Assembly: GCA_030220185.1 (NCBI GenBank)
Contig: JASPKZ010005703.1
Location: 248,001 to 312,000 of the forward strand
Origin: Diploptera punctata
Taxonomy: Eukaryota; Arthropoda; Insecta; Blattodea; Blaberidae
Reading direction: 5' to 3'
Length of the DNA stretch: 64,000 nt
Made by a program: the position numbers and the translations under genes. Shown here one piece after another: positions 1-12,077 of this stretch (position 1 is its first letter; each line of letters starts with the position of its first letter). The notes beneath the pieces are model-generated. The model worked only from the letters and a program-made list of their open reading frames with translations. It had not been told where the DNA came from and made no database searches.

Positions 1-690
1 AATAAATGTTCATTTTGTTGACTAAATACTGTGCTAATGACACGAAATTTGTAAATCAATAACTTGCCCGGGAAACATGTTATCACTTTGTTGTCTAGAG
101 TAGCACAATAGCTTCATTATTTTGTAGTTAGCATCCTCCACATTTGATACTATTTATCAATCTATCTTTCCTGTGTATTTTGCTTTCCATCTGAGCACTA
201 ATCTCAAACTAAACGGAAATGTGATTAAATCCAGAGATACCAACATCCAGGCAAAGATAATAGCGCAAGGTCCCTAAACAGACCGGCTGTTAAAACTTTA
301 CCTTCAGTTTTATAAGTGAATGTAAATTTCGTATCATGCCAGCACGTTTTTGAATAAATTAATTCTGATGGCAGATTACAAACGCTGCTTATACTCACAG
401 CAATACAGTATTTAAACTCGTTCTGGTTTCACGATTAAATACTCAAAATTAAGATATCGCTGCTTCACTGCCACTAAACTGTAAAATTTATACACCAGAA
501 AATTATTTCACAGTATATAAGATCGAAATGTTTCCAAATTTAGGTCAACCACTAACGTAACTCAGTTTGTGTTAAAGTTCACATTTAAAACGCACAAATT
601 AAGATCTAAATTCTATGTTCTTAGGTATCGTTCTTTTTGTATATACTGTTATTTCATTCACCATAATTTTTACTGCATAAATTATATTTT
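1..690. other. Unannotated AT-rich sequence
   Basis: No repeat family that recurs in the window, no splice-bounded open frame and no RNA gene is visible here. Confidence 0.5.
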
Positions 691-694
691 ATAC

Positions 695-1225
695 TGTATA
701 GTTAAGATTTTGATGACAAAAATAAACATTTATAAAAGCCTCCAGAGACCTGTATTTAAAAGAAAAATATTAAGGAAAATATTTGGTCCAATGTGCGAGA
801 ATGGAAACTGGCGCATTAGATATAATGATGAATATATAAACTATATGGTGATACTGATATCATTATGACAAAAAAGATGGCAAGAATAAAATGGCTCTGA
901 CATCGCTACAGGGAAGAGGAATCAGACATAGACCTATTTCGTAAAGTCACCATTGACGACTATAAATGGAAAACCGAAGAGTTTGACGTCCTAATATTAA
1001 CAGCTAGGAGAAGACCATTCTCCTAGCTCCAACAAAACTCCAAACAACTTACAGACAAGCACATGAAGACAGGGGTCATGACCTCAAAAGTGTCGAAACC
1101 AACACAACTACATCAATGACACGACCGGAAAGGCGGAGACTAGAGATGAATGGAGGCGCATTTTAGGGGGCGGTCAAGGCCTGCAACGGGCTGTAGAACC
1201 GAAAATGATGATGGTGGTGATATAT
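695..1225 (+). mobile_element. LINE 3' fragment (LINE-C-like), decayed
   Basis: The open frame near 716-866 reads like the end of a non-LTR reverse-transcriptase ORF. It has a YKSLQRPVF stretch, then ILRKIFGPMCENGNWRIRYN, which in related elements precedes the WLGHVxRM block. The frame then breaks. The final part (about 1138-1200) again resembles a LINE C-terminus (DEWRRILGG), followed by a short GATGATGGTGGTGAT tail. The 5' part, including the RT core, is absent, so this is a dead 5'-truncated copy. Confidence 0.65.
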
Positions 1226-1860
1226 AATCATTGATGCTGGCCGGGTTTGAACCTATGAAAGTCGAAGTAAGAGAAGTGCGTGGTGTTATAAGGCATGGAA
1301 CGGGAAACTTATACACTCTCCAGTCCTAAGCTAATTGGCATACCGTCTACATTCGTAACAGAAAAGGAAGTCCATTTATTAGGGCCTACTAACTACAAAA
1401 ACATATTCACCCACCAATATGATACTGAAAGTAATTTTTCCAGGACAATATATCCTTCCCTTCCGTACTTTTCTTTTCGAATGTTTTTTGTTGTGTTTAG
1501 TCCCATACCAGTGTACAGCGTAAACAGCAGAACATTTGTTTATTGGTTTCACGGAAGATAACATGTTGTCCTAAAAAAACTAAATTCAGTCAATATCTTA
1601 ACTCATGGTTATGTATGTGTTCATTAACAATGTAGCATTATCTAATCATCATTCCATACTCAAACCAACTAAAAAAAACCTTTTCCTATAATGAACCAAT
1701 TATTATTTTTCCATGTTCTGTGGATGCAAAGCTGAGTTCTCTCTAATAGCCAGAAGTCCACAAAACCAACAAGGCAGATAAAGGAGTATAGTTTCAAAAA
1801 GCAAAAAATTAATATAGGCCTACTGCATAATAAACTATGCAAGGAATTAAAACGGGAATA
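1226..1860. other. Unannotated sequence
   Basis: Two overlapping open frames (1295-1561 plus, 1379-1564 minus) have no recognisable motif and no clear splice sites. I regard them as chance. Confidence 0.4.
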
Positions 1861-1861
1861 T

Positions 1862-3511
1862 GATTGCAGATTACAGAGGCATATTAAACAGATGGAAAAT
1901 TATTTTAATCAACTATTAAATGTGCGTGCGGAACAGGATTTCGAAAAGGATGAATTACAGATAGCAGAAATATTAGTCACAGAACCAAGTGCAATAAGAC
2001 TGAAATGGAGATAGAAAAATTAAAGATGTACAAAGCATCAGGTTCAGATGGAATCCCACCAGAACTGATAAAATCAGAGGGAGAAAAATTGAAGGTTACT
2101 TAGTATGATTTAGGAAGAAGAGGCTCTTCCAAATGAATACAAATAATTTATCATCATAAGAATCTATAAGAAAGGAGATAAGACTGATTGCAACAATTAC
2201 GGGGCATCTCATTATTTTCAACCTCGTACAAAATTCTAACAAATACTAACAAATATTTGTATTTGTTAGCATTTTGTGTATTAATAAGCAGGCTTTACTC
2301 CCTATATTGATATTCTAGGAGATCATCAATGTGGATTTAGAAGAAACAGGTCTACTACAAATTAGATTAGTATAAGACAGATTTTAGGAAATAAAATTGA
2401 ATTATATTGGTACTGTACATCAACTATATGTAGACTTCAAAAAAGGGTACGATTCAATTAAGAGGGAGAAGTTATATAGTATCCTGCTGGAGTTGGGAAT
2501 TCCTAAAAATGTAGGTAGACTTATAGGAATGTGTCTAAATCATGCAAAGAGTAGGAAGTGTGTAGGCAAACAGTTTTCAGAAATTTCTGAAATGCACAAT
2601 GGCTTGAAGCAAGGAGATGCACTATCTCCTCTACTATTTAATTTAGAACTAGAATATGCCATCAAATTTTTAGAGGATGAAGAAAGCTTACAACTCAATG
2701 ATATTAATAAGCTGTTAGTTTATATTGATGATGATGTACTCTTGGGCGATAGCGAAGGCCAACACGTACACACTATTGGGTAACACTAACAAATAGGGAC
2801 TGGAAGTAAATATTAATAAAACTAAATACATGGTCACACACAGAAATACATTATATAATGGAAATGGACAGCTAATGACAAATGAGGGAAATTTTGAGGA
2901 AGTGGCTGAATTCAAATACCTAGGAACAATAATCACAAATAGGAATGAGATGCACAAAGAAATTAAACATAGGTTCAAATCTGGAAGTGCATGCTATTAT
3001 GTATTACAGAGACTCTTGACGTCCCAACTCATTTTAAAAAAACGTTAAATATAAAAACTATTATTCTACCAGTTATATTATATGGATCCGAACATGGACT
3101 CTTACTTCAAGGGAGGAAAGGAGATTCCGAGTATATGAAAATAAAGTTCTTAGGAATGGAGGTGAATGGAGAAGACTTACAGAACAGTGAACTACGGAGT
3201 ACATGATCTTTATAGGAAGTCAGATATGATAAGAACAGTTAAGTCTCATAGACTGCGATGGGAAGGACATGTGGCACAAATGGGGAATGAAAGGCGTGCA
3301 TGGAAGCTATTTGTACGAAATCCAGAGGGCAAATGCCCATTGGTAGACCAAGAATGAGGTGAGAGAATAAATTAAGTATGTTTTGAGGGAAGTAGATTAT
3401 ACGGGGAATGATTGGAAAGACATTGGCTCGGGATAGGGATGTATGGAGAGCTTATGTCCACACGGCCATGAACCTACGGGTTCGATAGTGCCAGTAAATT
3501 AGTTAGTTAGG
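1862..3511 (+). mobile_element. LINE-A copy with reverse-transcriptase core (pseudogene)
   Basis: This is the only LINE-A copy here that keeps the RT core. Before it, a broken frame near 1985-2095 reads LKMYKASGSDGIPPELIKS, the usual entry to the RT fingers. The intact piece 2397-2783 (128 residues) has VDFKKGYDSIKRE at residues 12-24, NGLKQGDALSPLLFN at 68-82, and the catalytic box at 109-112 as YIDD rather than the usual YADD. Further frames (2830-3048, 2991-3206, 3166-3357) carry the KYLGTIITN block and the LRWEGHVAQMG C-terminal block. It ends in a TTCGATAGTGCCAGT 3' terminus and TTAG repeats. Several stops and frameshifts show that it is inactive. Known for the family: target-primed reverse transcription. 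The exact clade (RTE-like or other) is not resolved. Confidence 0.88.
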
Positions 3512-4105
3512 AGCAATAATGTCAAAAGGAATGAAGTGCACAAAGAAATTAAACAAAGGCCCAATCCTGGAAATGGATGCTATTGTGCATTACAGGGACT
3601 CTTGCCGCCCCAAATTTTGTAAAAAAAATAAATAAACTAAAAATATATAAACTAATATTCTCCCATTTATACTCTAAGGGAGAAGAAAACAATTACGAGT
3701 ATATGAGGATAAAGTTGTTAGGAAAATGTTTGTACCAAACAGAGATGAACACACAGGCGAATAGAGAAGACTATATAACAGTGGGTTGCACGGTTTTAGT
3801 TGTACGCTTTTATGGGAAACAAGATTTAATAAGAACAATTAAGTATTTTAGTTGCGATGGTTAGGACAAGTGGTGCGAATGGGGAATGAAAGAGAGGTAT
3901 GGAACCTTGTTACAGTAAAATCAGAGGAAAATTACTCATTAGGTAAGTAGGCGAAGAATGAGGTGGGAGAATAACCATGATTTGAGGGAAGTAGATTATA
4001 CAGAGGATGATTGGAAAACATTAGCTCAGGACAGGGATGTCTGCGGAGCTTATGTCCGTGCAGCCATGAACCTATGGGTTTGATAGAACCAAAGTTTGTT
4101 AGGTA
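3512..4105 (+). mobile_element. LINE-A 3' fragment
   Basis: A second LINE-A copy abuts the 3' tail of the first, in the same orientation. It starts at the block equivalent to 2945 of the first copy (aggaatgagatgcacaaaga) and runs to CATGAACCTATGGGTTTGATAG. It carries many frameshifts and lacks the RT core. Confidence 0.85.
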
Positions 4106-4129
4106 ATCATTATCTGCTGGTTGGTAAAC

Positions 4130-4400
4130 TACTTGGCCGTTCAAGTGTATGGAACGTTTCCAGGATACACCATGTGGAGATGAGCTTACAGCTAAAATCT
4201 GTCCCAGACTGGCCAAGGAAAGAAGCAGTAGCAAAATACCGAATGGCTACTGGTCATGATTGCTTGGCCAAACAGCTGCACCGCATTGCCATCTACAATA
4301 GCCCCTTATGCAATCTCGAACTCATCAAGGATTTTCAGCCTCATATGCCCTGCTTTGAGAAGTGACAACTTAAAAGCTATTCGCTCTTAAAGTGATCCTC
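4130..4400 (+). mobile_element. LINE C-terminal fragment of another family
   Basis: The frame 4096-4365 contains KEAVAKYRMATGHDCLAKQL followed by HRIAIYNSPLCNL. Inference: this is the post-RNase-H end of a Jockey or R1-type LINE, where A-x-FRLxTGHDCLxxHLHRI and a following C-x2-C motif are typical. The second cysteine pair is degenerate. It is unrelated to LINE-A. Confidence 0.6.
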
Positions 4401-5325
4401 ATCAAAAAAATAGTTTATTACATATGGATGATGTATTTGAGTAATGCTTCAGTCGATTCTGATGCAACAAAACGGCTGAAGGTGTCCAGTCTTTTGTTGC
4501 TGTGTTGCCATCTACATTTTTAAAACATACGTCTGGTAAACCATTGACAAGTGGCCAAAAAGCAGTTATTTTAAAAATATTTCACAAGTTCAGTGAAAAA
4601 TCTCACCAGCTTTCTTATAATCTACCCCATTCAACAATCACATATCTTATATACTTCACATGTGCTACTTGTCAATGTGACATTACTTGTGGCGCGAATG
4701 GCGGAAGGATACAATTGGAGTTTGTTTATGTAAGGAAGGACGGATAAGGTATAGTAAACAAGTATTGGGAAGCAAGAGAAATGATGAATGGGTAAGTACC
4801 GCTAACCTTGTGCTATATTTGTTCTTTTCTTCCGTGTGTTTTCTTTATCTTTTTGTAGTTTTTTTTTTTCATTATAAGGCCAATGGTATTTATATCAATG
4901 TCTCTGCATTAAATAAATAAATAAATACATTTTTTTAGTTAGGTATATAATTTCTATAACTTACACTAAACTCATAACATAGGTTTCGAAATGTGATACC
5001 AAAATAAGCTAACCGAAATTAAGTAGCTAAGTGTGGTTTGATATGACACGAGTTAGAGAGGTAGACAATGTCGAGGATGGAACCGGGACTCCAGGATGTG
5101 GGGCAGCGAGGTGTGTAATGTGTGGGTGTGGGTTAACTTGTCATGACCAGATGGTGCAGTCACCCTCCCCTAATCGCGCAACAGCGGCATATCTACTCTA
5201 CTGTACAAACACATGGCCAGGGGTGACGCGTCGTGATGAACCAATGATTACAACTCCTGTCATTCTAATTCAATCATTTCAATCAATCAATTCATTATTT
5301 TTGGTTAATATTAATTTTCTCTATG
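4401..5325. other. Unannotated sequence
   Basis: The first part is AT-rich. The stretch 5060-5240 is richer in GC and encodes nothing recognisable. No window-internal repeat match was seen. Confidence 0.4.
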
Positions 5326-5660
5326 TGAATAAAATTCTTAGGAACATTTTTGAACCTTGTCCTTTTGTATGGGAATGAATCTTGGATTACCACTACCAAA
5401 CAAGAAAGTAAAATCCAAGCAGACGAGATGAATTTTTTAAGAAGAGTAAAATGCTGCACTAGAATGGAGCAGATAAGAAACGAGGATATCCGTGAAGAAC
5501 TGCGATCTACTCCATAAAAGAAAAGATATTTAACAACAAGATACAGTGGAAAGAACATGTAGAAATAATGGAAGAAAGTAGATTACCAAATAAAATCTTC
5601 CATTATTTTCCAAGAGGAAGAAGAGATGTCGGACGTCCTCGGAAGAGATGGTCTTAGATC
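5326..5660 (+). mobile_element. LINE-C 3' fragment
   Basis: A broken plus-strand frame reads LLYGNESWITTTKQESK, then EMNFLRRVKCCTRMEQIRNE, then a GRRDVGRPRKRW end. These are the C-terminal blocks of LINE-C. The RT core is missing. The copy is followed within 70 bp by a LINE-A fragment. Confidence 0.75.
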
Positions 5661-5719
5661 TATTAGTGAAGACGGAATAGGCAACTCTTGCCTAAACCAG
5701 GAAGTGAAGAACAAGAATA

Positions 5720-6085
5720 AGAAGAAGAGATGAACAGACAGGCGAATGGGGAAAACTACTGTACATAACACTGAGCTACATGGTCTTTATAGGAAGCCAG
5801 ATATAATAACAGTTAGGTCTCGTAAACAGCGATGGGCAGGACATGTGGCACGAATGGGAAAAGAAAGAAGTGAACGAAAGCTTCTTGTAAGAAAACCAGA
5901 GGGAAAACGCCCCATTGGTTGACCAAGAATGAGGTCGAAGAAAAACATTAACCATGATTTGAGGGAAGTAAATTGTACAGGGGATGATTGGAAAATATTA
6001 GCTTAGGTTACGGATGTATGGAGAGCTTATGTCCGCGCGACCATGCAACTACGGGTTCGAATAGAGCCATTGAGTTAGTTACATT
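5720..6085 (+). mobile_element. LINE-A 3' fragment
   Basis: It starts at AGAGATGAACAGACAGGCGA and includes the broken ELHGLYRKPDI and RWAGHVARMG blocks. It ends at TTCGAATAGAGCCATTGAGT. 5'-truncated and frameshifted. Confidence 0.88.
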
Positions 6086-6131
6086 TTTATATTGAATTGA
6101 TCACAGGCAGGACAGCTCCAAAGAGCAACGT

Positions 6132-6762
6132 TAGAGTGACTATTTAACTCATGTCACAAATGCTAGTCAATGACCAATCACGTTTCAATGAATGTTGTTT
6201 TACAACCAATGACAGGCGTGCTTCACCTCGCTCTTTATCGATTTCTCTTTATTAGCTACTGCTTTTGTGATAAAGAAAGCTCCTCCTTTTTAATGTTCTG
6301 AACAGGTCAAAGCATTATTTTTCTCCAACAAATACATTGAATATTGCAAATAATGAAAAGATTCCTTGATTTTACTGAGTTGTTTACTAAAAAAATAAAT
6401 GAATAACCCGTAATGTTGATTATGATATATAATTTGAAGTGTTTCATTATTTCTCCACTTGAGTGCACTCTTACAATATTGCGATCTTATTTGGCAATAA
6501 GTAATAAGATCAAGCAGCAGTGAATAAACATAACTTCACATTTCTGATTTGTTTTCAAACATCGCCGTTTACATTAAATATACAAATATTTTAAAATAAC
6601 TATAGTTAAACAATGATTTGTGAGTAAACAGCTTAATTTTATTCGTTAAATAGTCCTAACAAATGCCACTCTTGATTTCCAAATTCTTTAGATATATTCA
6701 CTCCTCATTTCGTGAGTCGTGAATTTATCGATAATTTGGAAATCACTCGTTGCATTACTTAT
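6132..6762 (-). repeat. Repeat H, copy 1
   Basis: About 600 bp that recurs in opposite orientation at 25131-25720. One end carries an inverted pair: AAATGCCACTCTTGATTTCC near 6660 and GGAAATCACTCGTTGCATTA near 6735. There is no coding capacity that I recognise. It is probably a non-autonomous DNA element. Strand is set relative to copy 2. Confidence 0.75.
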
Positions 6763-6910
6763 GATAAAGTTGCTTGTCACTAGGCAAGCGTTACGTGATC
6801 AGCGAGACACAATTCCTCAAGTTTCTTAACCTAATTTCACTAGTTTTCATATGGAAGAGCTAATCAATCATATGTCAATACGAGGCTGAGTGGAACCAAT
6901 GTCAGACACT

Positions 6911-6911
6911 A

Positions 6912-6977
<66 letters not shown>
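6911..6977. repeat. (CT)n microsatellite
   Basis: An uninterrupted CT dinucleotide run of more than 60 bp. Confidence 0.98.
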
Positions 6978-6980
<3 letters not shown>

Positions 6981-7059
6981 TTGGTTTATCCTCTTCCTTT
7001 GCAAGTACTCATCTTTTACATCTGTCACACTTCCCCTGTATTACAGAGACATGACTGAT

Positions 7060-7692
7060 CTGATTTTGGCGAATACGGACATGGAAAATAAAAGCATATG
7101 ACGATATGCCATTTGGAATAAAAAAATTACTGCAGATAGAACTCACAATGCTGAAATTATGTTCCAAACCCCCCCCCCCACCAATACAGCTCACAATAGG
7201 TGCACAAATTCTACACAATGAGACTGCAGTTAAGTATCTGAGACTAAATCTCGACCCAAAATTAACTTTTAAACATCATATAATTGATGTTAAACAAAAA
7301 TCAAATGCAGCTATAGCTATATAATTTCCATTCTTCCGTGATGCAACACTCGCTAGACGGATTAAGATAACATGTATGTAGCAGTAATCCGCAGCATGTT
7401 ACTGTACGGCTGTGAAGCACTGAGTATTCTTGCCAAAAAACATAAACAGAAAATCCAAATAATTCAGAACAGATGTCTAAAAATTATATTTTCGGCACCC
7501 ATGTATACAAGAATAACAGAGCTACACGAAGCAGCAGAATTTCCCTATCTTGATGCTATTGAGAAAGATCAAGTTGCCAAAATGTATCAAAACATTTTGG
7601 AACATGATAATCCAATAGTACGCAGGATAGGACAACTACCGCAATGGCGTACAGTGCATAAGAACATATTCACTGGAGAACAACCTCCGTAA
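7060..7692 (+). mobile_element. LINE-D: Jockey-like RT C-terminal fragment
   Basis: Two frames (7106-7324 and 7372-7692) give the C-terminal part of a Jockey-clade ORF2. The first has VKYLRLNLDPKLTFKHHI (usual form KYLGxxLDxKLxFxxHI). The second has RSMLLYGCEAL, KKHKQKIQIIQNRCLKIIF and ITELHEAAEFPYLD. A run of cytosines near 7170 and a stop between the two frames show decay. The RT catalytic box lies upstream and is absent. Clade assignment rests on motif recall. Confidence 0.8.
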
Positions 7693-7782
7693 GGGTTAAT
7701 CTAGTGGCACATGTCGCTAAATATCAACACAGCACATGTCAAAACAACTTCGTTTCCATATCTCGTAATGAATTCCTAAAAC

Positions 7783-7915
7783 ACACCGTTTAGGTAGGGG
7801 TTACAATAGGAAAGCCACTTAGAGTTAGCCACCAGTAATTTTGCTGCCGAGGGAAAAATCAGTTCCCGGAAACAGCACACTGGACGGCAAAACAACTGCC
7901 GTCACAAAACAGACA
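7783..7915 (+). repeat. Repeat M, copy 1
   Basis: Shares the order CACCGTTTAGGTA, GGTTAC, AAAGCCACTTAG, CCCGGAA, CAGCACA, TTGGACG-like and GCCGTCA with 12608-12735. In both places it sits beside LINE coding sequence. Class unknown. Confidence 0.6.
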
Positions 7916-8366
7916 GACAGAATGAGAGAAAAAATAAGAGTAAACTTGCAATATCAAATTTAAATGGTGTTTTATAATATCAGAATGTAGTTCGAAAAAC
8001 AATAATAAGGAGTATGTTAACATATGATGTAAGTAAAATCTAGAACAATAAATTAAATTAAATTATGCGAAGTGGATTTTTGGAAGCTTTCAGATGGAAT
8101 TTCTAGACGAGATAAAATATGAAACGGCGTAATTAAAGAAAATATGAATGTTCAAATTTCAATCGTGGATTTCATAAAAAAACAAACAATTAAAATGTTA
8201 TGATCATGTAAAAAGAACGACAGAAGACACATTCCCAAGAAGAATATTATAATGGTTGCCACCTGATAGAAGGATATAACGTGGAGTGATAGTGTTTTGA
8301 GCAGCATGAAGGAAAATTATTGGACGATAGAGATTGGAATGAGAGAGATGTGAAGGAGAATGACAG
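7916..8366 (+). mobile_element. LINE-B 3' fragment (uninterrupted relative of the 40.5-42.8 kb copy)
   Basis: Aligns by eye block for block with 40560-40677, 41421-41689 and 42656-42770. Shared blocks include AAATGGTGTTTTATAAT, TGGATTTTTGG, TTTCATAAAAAAACA and GGTGTTTTGAGCAGCATG-like text. The frame is broken. It lacks both insertions present in the 40.5 kb copy, so it serves as an empty-site reference. Confidence 0.8.
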
Positions 8367-8369
8367 TGT

Positions 8370-8383
8370 ATATATATATATAT
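8370..8383. repeat. (TA)n at LINE-B 3' end
   Basis: A short TA run directly follows the LINE-B 3' end and may be its degenerated tail. Confidence 0.7.
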
Positions 8384-8566
8384 CCATATTGTAATATGAA
8401 TCTCTCCTCACTTCTTTCCACATGACTCGCCCATCTAAGTCTTGTATTTTTAATTGTTTCCATAATTTTGCGACTTCCATACAATTAATAGAGTTTTCCA
8501 TAAGTTCTAATTTTCCACTCTCCATTTTTATATTTAGGTCATATTATATATACATGTATATATACC

Positions 8567-8878
8567 ATCAATCCATAGTAATTCTGCCCGAGGGCAGGAC
8601 TTTCACTGCAATCATAGCATTTTCATACTGTGCTTTGTAGCTTTATTAGGGAATTATAGGTGTGGTAGCTTCCCGTTGCTTTCCACATCGGTGAAAGATG
8701 ATGATGATGGCCGGATGATTTTCGGGGACTGTTGGGCTCTAAGCTTTCTGACATTTGTCTTATAGGTGAGGAAAAGACCCGAAAAAATCTCACCCAGGAG
8801 CTTTTCCCGACCGGGAATCGAACCGGGGCACGCTGAGTGACAAGGCAGCAGGCTACCTCGAGACCACAGCAGTGGACT
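8567..8878 (-). mobile_element. SINE S2
   Basis: Read on the minus strand it begins GTCCACTGCTGTGGTCTCGA and includes a B-box-like GGTTCGATTCC. It then has the GGGTGAGATTTTTTC block, a CATCATCATC stretch, and ends GGCAGAATTACTATGG. Other copies are at 15258, 34498, 46932, 54779, 58270 (3' part) and 60515. The tRNA-like head implies pol III transcription (known for such SINEs). Confidence 0.88.
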
Positions 8879-8940
8879 TGTGTGTGTGTGTGTATATATA
8901 TGTGTGTGTGTGTGTTCGCAATTGCGCGCGTGTGTGTTTC
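8879..8940. repeat. (GT)n/(TA)n microsatellite
   Basis: A mixed GT and TA run between S2 and the Tigger element. Confidence 0.9.
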
Positions 8941-8966
8941 GTAACCAAAATCGCCATATTATATTA

Positions 8967-9602
8967 CAGTAAAACCTGTCTCTGGAACCTTTATAAGAAG
9001 AAAACCTGTAGAGACGGAAAAAAATCTCCAGAACGGTACGATTTTATATGTAATATCGTCCTGTATAAGCCGGTAACCTTCATAACGCGGAAACGGAATG
9101 GTTTTTAAAGTACCAATAGTTAATTTTTACCTCAGTAAGACGGACAATTATTCTTAAGCACGTTCTAATTACAATATTAATGACCACACGTGAAAATTCT
9201 GCATATGACGCTTTCTGCATTATATCGTTTTACCTTCTTGTGTTGCCATTGTATTGCGGGCATACCCTTGCTTATGTGTGACATCGGGGAATCCCTCGCT
9301 TTTCCTTGCCTGCTTACGTAACCTGCGAGGGAGTTGCGAAACTCTTAGTCTTCCTGTAGTTGAGTTCCTTCTCGCTTTTTTGTAATAAAGTTGTTTGTAT
9401 TGCCGTGCAAACTGAGCTGTGTTACACTACTTTGTCTGTATTTCAGTCAATACGTTATGTCTTTAAAGCGTGCAGGGAAAACTCTTACACTGTGTGAGAA
9501 AATTCAAGCTTGTAATTTGGGAACCCTTTATAAGAAGGAAAACTGCCAAGGCGGAAATATATTTAAGGAACCGTCATGTCCCTTCATAGACAGGGTTTAC
9601 TG
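8967..9602 (+). mobile_element. pogo/Tigger-type DNA transposon, internally deleted, complete ends
   Basis: The ends are inverted: CAGTAAAACCTGTC on the left and GACAGGGTTTACTG on the right, with TA on both sides (8965-8966, 9603-9604). That is the TA duplication of the Tc1/mariner/pogo superfamily. The frame from 9457 starts MSLKRAGKTLTLCEKIQACN, which resembles the N-terminus of Tigger/pogo transposases (CENP-B-type DNA-binding domain). The coding sequence then runs almost at once into the right end, so the DDE catalytic domain is gone and the copy is non-autonomous. A motif CCTTTATAAGAAG recurs in direct orientation near both ends. A second copy lies at 31466-32041. Confidence 0.85.
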
Positions 9603-9664
9603 TATTAATTTTTACAATAATGTTATATAATAATATTAATAATTAATTTTATAATAATATTATA

Positions 9665-9976
9665 TAGTAAAGTAAGGTAAAGTAATCCCACTACAGGCCT
9701 CGGGAGGCCCTTGGGGAAGTAGGAGGTTAAGGCTCCCACTTTTTCTAGATAATCGACACTTGATGTCAGCCGGGTTGTCAGCCCTGCGTGACGGCCGCCT
9801 TTACCCCCAGAACAAGCGTCTGGTACTCATTTACGTTAGAGGCTGAGTCAACCCCAGGGCCATAGTGCCGCCAGAAGGTTTTGGTCAGTTTAAAAATCCT
9901 GACCCCACCGGGACTTCAACCCTCGACCTTGCGACTTGTAGCGCAGTGCCTTATCCACTACGCTACGGCGTGACCC
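9665..9976 (-). mobile_element. SINE S1
   Basis: Minus-strand copy. The head at the right reads GCCGTAGCGTAGTGGATAAG (A-box region) and the body has the GGGTAAAGGCGGCCGTCACG block. The tail at the left is a run of ACTTTACTTTACT type. About 310 bp, close to full length for this family. The B-box is slightly decayed. Confidence 0.92.
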
Positions 9977-9979
9977 CAA

Positions 9980-10449
9980 TAATATTATATACTAATATTA
10001 ATAATAATTAATTATTAGGAAATAAAATCGATATCGTTAACGAGCCAAATCAGACCATTCGGTAGTGGAAGAACCAGAAGCGAAAATTTGAAATTCTTGT
10101 TTAGCGGCTGCAATGTTGCTATATTCACAACGGAAATAAAGTCGATACATGCCACTGAAATTAAATAAAAATGTTATTCTTCAAATATTTGCGAAATCAA
10201 ATTATTACATTGACATTGAAACCAGAAATTTAATCGCCCTAGTGCTCGCCATTTTTTTCGCAACGAAACTACGAATGTAAAATTTCAATAAGACATGTAA
10301 TATAGGTTTTTTTAATTGGAAAAATCATATTATAAGAGGTTAACCTGAAACCTGACAATGTAGTCTGAGTATTTTCAACGTTCTAGAAGTCACTATTTTT
10401 GTTTTATTTCAAAGAAACTTTCCATAAACTAGTAAATTGGTTCCTTAGG
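9980..10449. other. Unannotated AT-rich sequence
   Basis: No recurrent repeat or coding signal seen. Confidence 0.4.
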
Positions 10450-11105
10450 TTTAACTAACTCACTGACACTATCGAGCCCGGGGGTTTATGGCAGTGGGGC
10501 ATAAGCTCTCCCTATTCTGAGCTAATGATTTGCAATCATCTTCTGTATAATTTACCTCTCTCAATTCATAGTTAATTTTCTTTCTCATTCTTGGCCTATC
10601 TACTGAGCGCCTTTTCTCTGGTTTTCCTACAAGTAAGCCCCTCTTTCATTCTCCATTCGTGTCATATGCCATGCTCATTACAGTCTATGATATTTAACCG
10701 TCCTTATTATATCTGGCTTCCCATAAAGTTCAGGTAACTCACTGTTATGCAGTCTTCTCCATTTTCCTGTCTGTTCGTATCTCTTTGGTTTAAAAATGTT
10801 CCTAAGAACTTTATTCTCAATTAGTTGCAGTATTTTCTCCTCCCTTAAATCAAGAGTCCATGTTTTGCATCATGTAATATAACTGGGAGAGTAACATGTA
10901 TATATAGGCCTATTTTCAGTTTAACGTTTTTAAGAGACGCTGGGATGACAAGTATTCATATCCCTGTAATGCACAATTGTATGCGTTTCCGAGAGTTAAG
11001 CCATGTTTAATTTCTTTTTGTACCCCATTTCTGTTTGTAATTATTATGGATATTTTTCCTAGGTATTTGAATTCAGCAACTTGTTCAAAATTCCCCTCAT
11101 TTACC
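10450..11105 (-). mobile_element. LINE-A 3' fragment
   Basis: On the minus strand it runs from the EFKYLG block (frame 10916-11173, LINE part NEGNFEQVAEFKYLGK) to the CACTATCGAGCCCG terminus, followed by TTAG-type repeats (here aactaactcactga). Frameshifted. Confidence 0.88.
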
Positions 11106-11323
11106 TGGGACTTAAAATTTGAAAATTGTTCTACCGGGCGCAACTTCTGTTTCGTCGCAACAAAGTTGCACACATAGGTTAATTAATAAAGGAAGATATA
11201 TTCCGTAAAGCAGCAAAATCGGACCATAAATAAGGGCTTGTTGAGAAATTTCTTTAGTAGCTCATGTGTGATGGAGTTTTTTATGTTGATAAAAATATAA
11301 ATAAAACCTATTCATACTGTTAA

Positions 11324-11369
<46 letters not shown>

Positions 11370-11524
11370 AAATCATTAGTGATATTTGGAATACCTCCAA
11401 AAATAATTAAGATTATTGAATTTTTATGATTATTATACGTGTAATATAAGTCATAATGACTTACTAACAGATAATATTAGAACTTCATGTGGAGCGGAGT
11501 GAAACAAGGTTGAATTTTTTCACC
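11106..11524. other. Unannotated sequence with (TA)n
   Basis: Holds a TA microsatellite at about 11325-11368. The rest is unassigned; 11370-11510 vaguely resembles decayed LINE text. Confidence 0.5.
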
Positions 11525-12077
11525 TCTTTGCTATTATGCATTGCAGAAACTCTTGATGTCCCAACTCCTTTAAAAAAACGTTAAACTGAAAATATATAAA
11601 CCTATTATTCTACGATTTATATTATATGGGTGCGAAACATGGACTCTTCTTTAAGGGAGGAAAGGAGATGACAATTATTTGAGAATAAATTACTTGGGAA
11701 GATTTTTGGAACAAGGAGAGATGAACGGACTGGTGAATGGAGAAGACTACATAACAATGAACTACATGGTCTTTATAGGAAGCCAGATATAATAAGAACA
11801 CTTAAGTCTCGTAGACTGCGATGGGCAGGACATGTTGCACGTATGGGGAATGAAAGACTTGCATGAAAGCTTCTTGTAGGAAAGCCAGAAGGAAAACGCC
11901 CAGTTGGTAGACCAAGAATGAGGTGGGAGAATAACATTAACTATGATTTGAGGGAAATAGATCATACAGGGAATGATTGGAAAGCATTATCTCAGGATAG
12001 GGATGTATGGAGAGCTTATGTCCGCGCGGCCATGAACCTACGAGTTCGATAGTGCCAGTGAGTTAGTAAGTAAGTAT
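11525..12077 (+). mobile_element. LINE-A 3' fragment
   Basis: Starts at the ATTATGCATTGCAGAAACTC block and runs through the FGTRRDERTGEWRRLHNNEL-like block. Ends at TTCGATAGTGCCAGTGAGT with GTAAGTAAG. One of the better preserved 3' copies, but the frame is still broken. Confidence 0.9.
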
